Assembly (NCBI GenBank): GCA_004369085.1
Contig: ML210210.1
Coordinates: forward strand, 50,843 to 114,842
Reading direction: 5' to 3'
Length of the DNA stretch: 64,000 nt
Origin: Coprinopsis marcescibilis
Taxonomy: Eukaryota > Basidiomycota > Agaricomycetes > Agaricales > Psathyrellaceae
Position numbers and translations under genes: made by a program. Of this stretch, positions 57,684 to 64,000 are shown in pieces. Below the pieces are notes generated by a model. It ran no database searches, had not been told where the DNA came from, and saw only the letters and a program-made list of their open reading frames with translations. Every line of letters starts with the position of its first letter. The first letter of the stretch is position 1.

Positions 57684-60267
57684 CTAATCAAGGTTTTGAC
57701 ATCCATGTTGAGGGTTTTGGCTTTTCTTGGTGCGCCTCCAACTGCTAATGGACTCTAGTAACCGAACTCCATTCAATATTTCAGTGTAGTAATCTCTTTC
57801 AGCGGGATAGGTCAACCACAGCTGATCCAGGATTTCGCGGGCTTCATTCGCTGGACCCGCCGTCTTGTCAAACTGACCCATCCCAAAGAGACACCACACA
57901 TGAGCACGAATGGACAGCGAGAGCAGCAGCCGAAGGGTACTATGCCCTTTAGATACAAGAGCTCGATAACGGCCCGCTGCTTCCAAGGTGCAAGGCAAAG
58001 CTTCGCCGTAGAAACCGCAGGTGTTCAACCAGACACCAAGTCTATAGAGTGCGTCCGCGAACTGTTCCTCCAGTTTGTGGTTAAGGGGATTTGACTCCAC
58101 TAGCGCCCTTCGTACGGTCACAGCTTCTCTGGCGGGTATGACTGCGGCCTCGTGCTTCCCCATCTCTCCGAGGTAGAAGGCGTGATTGTACAACGTGTCG
58201 GCGAATAGGGAACGCGTTTGTATGTCGGGATCATCGTTGGCGAGCTTGTCAAACTGTTTGCGCAGGATGCTCACAGCTTCCTGTTTCGCAGCTACAGCCA
58301 AGTCGAGCCGGCCGTTCGCCCTGTGGAAGTATGACAGGTTGTCGACCCCTCGGACAAGATAGGCCTCGTGCTCGCGGGACTCTGGAAATGAGGCTATCAG
58401 GTGTCGCAGCATCTTCACCGCCTCGGTACATGCTTCAACTGCGTCTGCGGGCTTCCCCGAGGAGCTAGAGTAGCTTGCAAGGTTCATAAGGGAATCGATG
58501 AGGTCTATCTCGGTTTCGTCTTCATTGTTGGGTAAGGCGATCGCACGCCTAACCTCGACGGCTTCTTTGATCGTGTAAATGGCTGCGTTATTGTTCTTGG
58601 TTTTGCTGTATTGGTCGGCAAGCATGTGCAGCGTGCACCCTATTTGAGTCTTGCAGTCACCGGGATTGGAAGAGTCGAGCTCGCGCCATATGGTGAGAGC
58701 CTCTAGGCAGGACGAGATAGCGTCGTCCCGCCTGCTCAAGGATGCGTCCAAGTAGGAAACGGTGTCGAGGGTGTCCGCTAGCATCTTTCTGCGCCAATTG
58801 GTTGGGTTTCGTGCAACCCATGTTCGATAGAGAACCAATGACTCCTCGCTACTCGGAAGCGCTTCTTCAAACTTCCCCGACATCTCGAGCCGGTATGCAA
58901 GAGCGTAGAGGGACGTCGCTAGGTGAACTTCGTATTCGACAAAGTTCACTTTGATAAGCCTACGAAATATCTCGACGGAGTCGTTCGCGATCTCTATTGC
59001 CTTCGCGTGGTCCTCCTCTATGCGGTAACATAGATTTCGAAGCATGGTCCCCAGGGTTGACTCGAAACGCACGGGGTCTTCCTCCACCAACGATCGCGCG
59101 ATATCCACTGCTTCTTCGCTGGCTTTCAAACGCTCGTCCTTTCGACGAGCCTTGGAGAAGCACTTGGACTGAAGACGAATAGAGAAAGCAAGTCCCTCTC
59201 GTATTGTTGGGTCGGGGTCGAAGTCAGCCATCTCCCTGTAGATGGACACGCATTCAGTGACGATGGTTAGGGCTTCCTTCGGGCGCTTCGCATCCAAAAG
59301 GCAGGCTGCTATACAGTACATTGCTTGAGCTATGATTGGGAAGCACTGCAATGATCCTCTGGTCGGATTCATCATACTCTGCGTCTCCTCTTTGAGTCTT
59401 TATCGCCTGAAAAATGTTGAATGAAAGGCTTACCGGCCCACCCCACGCCCTAAGCTTCCCAAGATCCATCACACCCCCAACAGCAACCGTGAATTCCAAT
59501 ATCTCGCGAGGTTTGGCCCATATTACGTCATGGATAAGTGCTTTATGGGGTTCCTCGAGGCTCTCGTAGTCGAGCTCAAGAAGATGATCGACCAAAAACC
59601 GGGACGAGTAACATAGGTCCTGAGGAATGTCCCCCTTTGGTATCACTGGTATTTCCGGGATATCGAAAACCTTCCAGTTACCCTTTGTGTACCCGAGAAC
59701 TGGGTACGATGTGGTGTTGATGTTTCTCTGTAGAGAAAGAAGTTGCAGTCGGGATATGTTTGCATGATGGAGTTTGGGGTCCAGCCGATAAGGGTGCGGT
59801 GCTCTTTCGACAAGGTACAATGAGATGGATGGACTTGATAGGCGAATCAAGGGCTCCGAGTCCTCGAGCTGAGTGTAGTGGATGAAACTCCGAAGGGAAT
59901 TGCATATCTGGGACGCTGATTCTTCTGTCAAGCCATCTGCGCTACAAAGGGAAGCGAGGGCCTTTATCGAAATCGATTCCTTCAGGACTAATAGGGCCCC
60001 GAGAACCAGACTGTACAGCAGCAAGATCTCTGAATCAGAACCCACTCGCGCAGAGAGGACCTGTAGATAGCTTTCGTCAGAGGCCGCGATGTCGAACTCC
60101 ATCATTTCGAACGGCTCCAGCTCCCCCCTGTGGGATAGGTGATGCGTTCTTCCCTCGTTGTCTACGACAGTTGTACTGCTTGTTGCATGGGATAAACCTC
60201 CTATAGGTTGTGCAGATGAAGATGGTATGAAGCCACGGCAACACCGATAAGGGCAACCGCATACCAA
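57684..60267 (-). CDS. NLR-derived protein: winged helix plus KLC-type TPRs (copy G)
   Basis: Exon 1 60267-59434, phase-0 intron 59433-59388, exon 2 59387-57684; about 845 residues. The start could also be the Met near 60104 (MMEFDIAASDESYLQVL), since the preceding 50 residues have no counterpart in other copies. N-terminal module: LVLGALLVLKESISIKALAS, LSSPSISLYLVERAPHPYRL, LGYTKGNWKVFDIPEIPVI and LCYSSRFLVDHL. The TPR region contains ALAYRLEMSGKFEEALPSSE and LADTLYNHAFYLGEMGKHEA and ends SSWRRTKKSQNPQHGCQNLD. Exon 2 begins ETQSMMNPTRG; splicing to the nearer cag would not keep the frame. No Walker motif is seen. It is intact but clearly diverged from A-F. Confidence 0.78.
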
Positions 60268-60483
60268 CAGTAGAGGGAAGGGGCGGAGAAAGCCCTGTTA
60301 TTCCCATAGAGTTTCGATCCGAGAGGTGCACAATGGATATAGAATCCCTGTGTGATAGGATGTTATGTGTTGGCTCTTTGACGCAGGAAGGATCTGAGCT
60401 CGCAGGTGGTAGCAGTTAATGGGAACAGACAACTCGAACACAGCCATTTAGAGAAATATGATGTTGAGCTGCCGATAATGAAT

Positions 60484-61560
60484 TCAGACAGAGTGCCGGG
60501 CCGGCCTCGACAGCAAGAGATTTGATTCGAAAAGGGTTTCATGAGCAATGCAATTCAAGGAACAAGGAATATGATGGGGGAATAGATATCTACAGACGCT
60601 AGCTGGACTCCAGAGCCCAAAAACAAATCTACGGTGTAAGTTACAATCCCTCTTTTTTACCGATAGCAGCCATAAACCTAGAGAAAGTGACGAATACATT
60701 TCCGGGTTCTTTTCGTGGCGATAGAAACGACCTTCACCATGTTGAGCGCAATCAGCGAAGAATCCGAACAGGGACATAATCCAGTTATTCTTGACCTCAT
60801 CGAACTCGGAGGGGATGCCACTCAACAAGCTCATCATACCCTGACCGCGTCTAAACAAAACACACTTCCAGCGATGCAGGTATTCTCTATCCTCGAGAAA
60901 AAGAGCCCAATCCTGCGCATTCAGGAGGGAGTGGAACGCGCTTGATCTTCTCTTTGAATCTATAGCGAAGGCAACCCCATATAAGAATATAGAAAAACGA
61001 TTCAAGGTCGTGACGGTTCGACCACACACTGATAGCTCAAGAGCCATGAAAGGGATTGCTTCAGTTCGACGGTGATCGTTAGACTCCGGTGGTTGGTCGT
61101 CCTCCTCAGGAATAGCCATGTCCCAGTCGTTCAGAACTCCTCTGACAGTGTGGTCCCATCTTCGTTCTCCCTCCGGTGGACCATCAGGTTGTTTTCGCTC
61201 AAGTCTCGGTGGAGAACCTTGCCTGATTTCCAAGCCGCATGGTGACCTGTTCGTGAAAGGGTCAGAATTGAAATGCAACGCTTGCGAAAGTTGAGCATTA
61301 TATTTGACGCAGTCTAACCAAGCTTTCTTGGATTCTTCGATATTGTTGACCTCCCATAGCTTGGTGTACACTTGACCTGCAATTACATGAAGAGAGCGTC
61401 GATCGAATGAGGGGATCTGGCCAAGCGGGAGGTCCATCTTGGTCCAGGGAAATTCCAAGTCCTCGAGTGTGTAGATGGCACTGAATCGGACGTGAGGGAG
61501 ATGCTCATGCCACTTCGGATCAAGCTTCTCTATTAAGCGCTTGATAATACTGTGCTCCTG
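60484..61560 (-). pseudogene. Relic of a fungal-type protein kinase (FunK1-like)
   Basis: Fragments of one kinase can be read in three frames. In order they are FSAIYTLEDLEFPWTKMDLP, VIAGQVYTKLWEV with AWLDCVK, then (other frame, near 61190) GKVLHRDLSENNLMVHR, the catalytic loop. Next (near 61110) come RGVLNDWDMAI, the DFG-equivalent, and IPFMALEL, then (third frame, near 61000) NRHDLESFFYILIW. These are the FunK1 signatures. The intron after LDCVK begins AT where the alignment expects GT, and two single-base shifts separate the later fragments. The N-terminal part of the family is missing. FunK1 kinases are an expanded, poorly understood basidiomycete family. This copy cannot encode a normal kinase. 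It lies directly upstream of copy G on the same strand. Confidence 0.7.
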
Positions 61561-61630
61561 CGGCCGAGAGATAGGTTCGCCAGCTGAGCTTGAGAAAAAG
61601 ATTTTCGATAACTGGACCCTCGTGTTCTAG

Positions 61631-64000
61631 TGATGCAAGTAGGACTTTGGTCAATACTCCACAGGTTGAACGACCATTCAAGGACACACCAATAACTGAG
61701 GATCAACACCTCCTGTCCGGGTCAATCGAACGAAGTCAGCGTTCTCGCAAGATCACGCTCGTTCAATGGCCTGACATCCTGACTCGAAAGGACTGATCCT
61801 GGACGAGTTTCCTGGATGGGGAGCGGTACAGCTTCCTATCGAGCTGAAGAGGGCAACATATTACAGTTGCCCCCCGGGTTTCGCATCGGAGAACCATTCC
61901 GATACCAGCTGTGAGGAAACCGGCGTAGGGAGAACGCTGTATTCCCAAGGTGAATATCGTGCAAGAATCGCCTGAATTTCGCCACATGTATTATGATCTC
62001 AACAGGAAAAACTGAGCCTGCTTAAAAAAGGTAGATTTGACTGGCTATGAAGATGGTTCGTATTGACCCCAAGAGCTGTGTTATGCACCCAATGGCTTTC
62101 GAAAAGAAATTAACACAGATAGTCGCGGTTCAAAATTAAAAGGGTCCCTCGCTGATTTACGACGGGGACTTTGCAAAGCTCGGACTCATTCACACAAAGA
62201 TGTGCTTGTTTCACTGTATATCTTAGACGTGACACAGTTCAGACTGTTCAGGGAATATTCGAGTTGGTGAGGTTAACTAGTTAGCCTATGCTTTGAAACA
62301 AGTACTGCCAGAGGGCCGGGTGTGGTTTAGAAAATCCAAGAAGAGTTGTGGTGTTACTTGGTTAGATATTATCATTATCGCTTTCAATTGTAACCGATTC
62401 TGCGAATGCCAAAAATCCAAAAGCCAGGGGTACTATACCATGTATGTCAAGGGGGCACCACCCGAGAAATCCCGGTTTTCGAGTTCCACACCCATGTTCC
62501 GCCAAGGACTGTTGGGGTCCTGCACGCAGTAGAAAGCGATAAGAGCGTTTTGCGAGATCTACTAAACTTGAATGGAGGGTGTACGGAGCTGTAAAATATA
62601 TAACATCCTCTAATTTGTGAATACAACCCAGATTTCTGCTCTCCCCTTCTTGGATTGAATTCTTTACTTTTGGTGTCCATAACTCGCTATGCCTCGTGGT
62701 CCAAAACGCTATCAAAAGGCCTACCTGACGTCTGAGTCCGTAGAGAGGAGGAACTGAAGCGAAACAGGGCGGAATCAGTTGGTATGAAACAACGTCCAGC
62801 GAAGAAGTCAAAACGATAGTTATTGGTTGGTTATTGAAGAGAATATCGAATGTATATTAATGTGTATGATTGCGACAAATCTGGTTGCTGGTTATCTATG
62901 CCGTTACACTATGCCGAGCTTCGGGATGATCCGGGTTTCTGTTTCAGGAAAGGGACCCCGAGTGTAGGGTAGGAACATGCCCCAAGAAGGCCAAGCTTCC
63001 GATTTCTCGGGTGGTGCCCCCTTGATGTATGTACTACGCGAACTTGGGCCAGGTGTAACGGCATCCCGGCAAGCCGCCATTCACGGCAAATCCCGACTTT
63101 TACGCACGAGCCAACCTTTGCCAAGAGTCCGGGGTCGAGGAATGGCTTTCCACTACTATCACCTACTAGTCGGTCGGATTGACCGTTGGTTCGGATCGCC
63201 CGCGTTTTGGGTCTCCCTCCGCTCGGATGGTCTTGAAACTTGAGATACATTAGTTTTATGTCTTTCGCACTGCCATTTGTCTTTTTTTTCAAAGAAAACG
63301 AAGTATTTGAAGAGGTCAAACTTTTGAGCCCATGTCACGCTCTGTCACGCTGAGTAATGGCCGACGTGTTGGCCGTATATCGGTCATCATTCGGCTGAGA
63401 ACAGGAAATCCTCCCCGCGCAGATGACTTCAATGCGCCTGCAGGCTCCTAAAACCAGCCGCTCGTCTCGCTTGAGAGCCGTAAGACATAGCATAGACTCG
63501 TGTAAGGACATAGAGGGGAGGGGACAAACAAATCAATAATCGATGATGGAACAAATAGAACTTGGGGAAGGCTCTCGCGAGAGAGCGGCTGGCAAAACTT
63601 GTCATCGGTGATATCGGCGGGGAGCTCGGGTTCCAACCTCTCGGTTGGCGCAGTTTAAAAAAATGATCCCTCATCATTGGCTATGTTAGTGGGGGTGACC
63701 AATCCTTGATGGTAGTGATGGCTCGCCGGGAGCGGCTGATGTGCTAGGCCCCTAACTTCTCTGAGACATCGAATTTGTGCACTCCTTCAGCATATATCTC
63801 CTTAGATTCTGCTGTATTTATCTTACTAAATGCTTAATACAACTTTCTATCAGGGCCAATATGAATCTAAGGCCTCAATCATTTCAAAAACAGGGAATTA
63901 GTGTGAATTCCCTGCCAAATCAGGGGTTTTAGCATGTTATGAATAGAACTCATTAACCAGCACACTTGGGAACATGGTCTGTGAGAGGAATTTGTTTAGA
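61631..64000. other. Intergenic to the window end; no supportable gene
   Basis: Open frames at 62811-62362 and 63319-62909 (minus) and 62977-63243 (plus) have no recognisable motif and partly overlap the inverted repeat below. The region may be degraded repeat DNA. Confidence 0.4.
62447..63025. repeat. 579-bp interval bounded by a 25-bp perfect inverted repeat
   Basis: Positions 62447-62471 (tcaagggggcaccacccgag, then aaatc) recur as an exact reverse complement at 63001-63025. Weaker inverted similarity continues inward (catgttcc and ggggtcc at 62492-62520 and 62951-62978). This could be a MITE-like or fold-back element, or two inverted fragments of one repeat family. No clear target-site duplication was found and there is no transposase. 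Confidence 0.5.

Noticed and set aside
62362..63319. Minus-strand frames of 149 and 136 codons near the right end
   Set aside because: They overlap the inverted repeat arms and show no protein family features, so they are more likely repeat-derived.

Overview
This is genomic DNA of a filamentous basidiomycete, most likely an Agaricomycete. Genes are broken by many short introns (about 42-70 bp, mostly GT-AG) and intergenic spaces are short. Several families are typical of these fungi: a basidiomycete-style P450, a relic of a fungal-specific FunK1-type kinase, a secreted DUF1996 protein, and an expanded family of NLR-derived TPR proteins. No rRNA, tRNA, CRISPR array or complete transposon was recognised.

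Layout. 1-3318: the last codons of one NLR-derived TPR gene, then a complete tandem copy (copy A). 4334-5413 (-): a four-helix MARVEL-like membrane protein. 7474-10229 (+): a large type II membrane protein with a Kre6/Skn1-like N-terminus. 11808-14133 (-): a decayed inverted copy of A (copy B). 14611-17195 (-): a cytochrome P450, divergent from the RNase P/MRP subunit Rpp1/p30 (17683-18853). 18991-22046 (+): two tandem arylamine N-acetyltransferases. 22207-24591 (-): a secreted BBE-like FAD oxidoreductase. 26498-28811 (+): nucleoporin Ndc1. 29353-30366 (+): a single-pass membrane protein. 31015-33294 (+): an MFS sugar porter. 33702-36427 (+): TPR copy C, broken by two in-frame stops. 37025-39753 (+): Atg13. 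40693-42326 (+): an Ecm14-like carboxypeptidase pseudoenzyme. 42394-51240 (-): three head-to-tail TPR copies (D, E, F). 52402-54517 (+): the DUF1996 protein. 55363-57515 (+): a DHA1 MFS exporter. 57684-60267 (-): TPR copy G. About 60484-61560 (-): the FunK1-like kinase relic. 61631-64000: no supportable gene, but a 25-bp perfect inverted repeat.

The main theme is the repeated family. Seven copies (A-G) plus the tail of an eighth lie among ordinary housekeeping and secondary-metabolism genes. Each has an N-terminal module resembling the winged-helix and following helical part of fungal NACHT proteins, with the nucleotide-binding P-loop part missing, then about twelve 42-45-residue TPRs of kinesin-light-chain type. 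In all copies one phase-0 intron separates the two modules. Five copies (A, D, E, F, G) look intact and two (B, C) are pseudogenes, so the cluster is going through birth and death. The genes look like NTPase-less relatives of NLR receptors. Their function is unknown; a role as decoys, adaptors or regulators of NLR signalling is inference.
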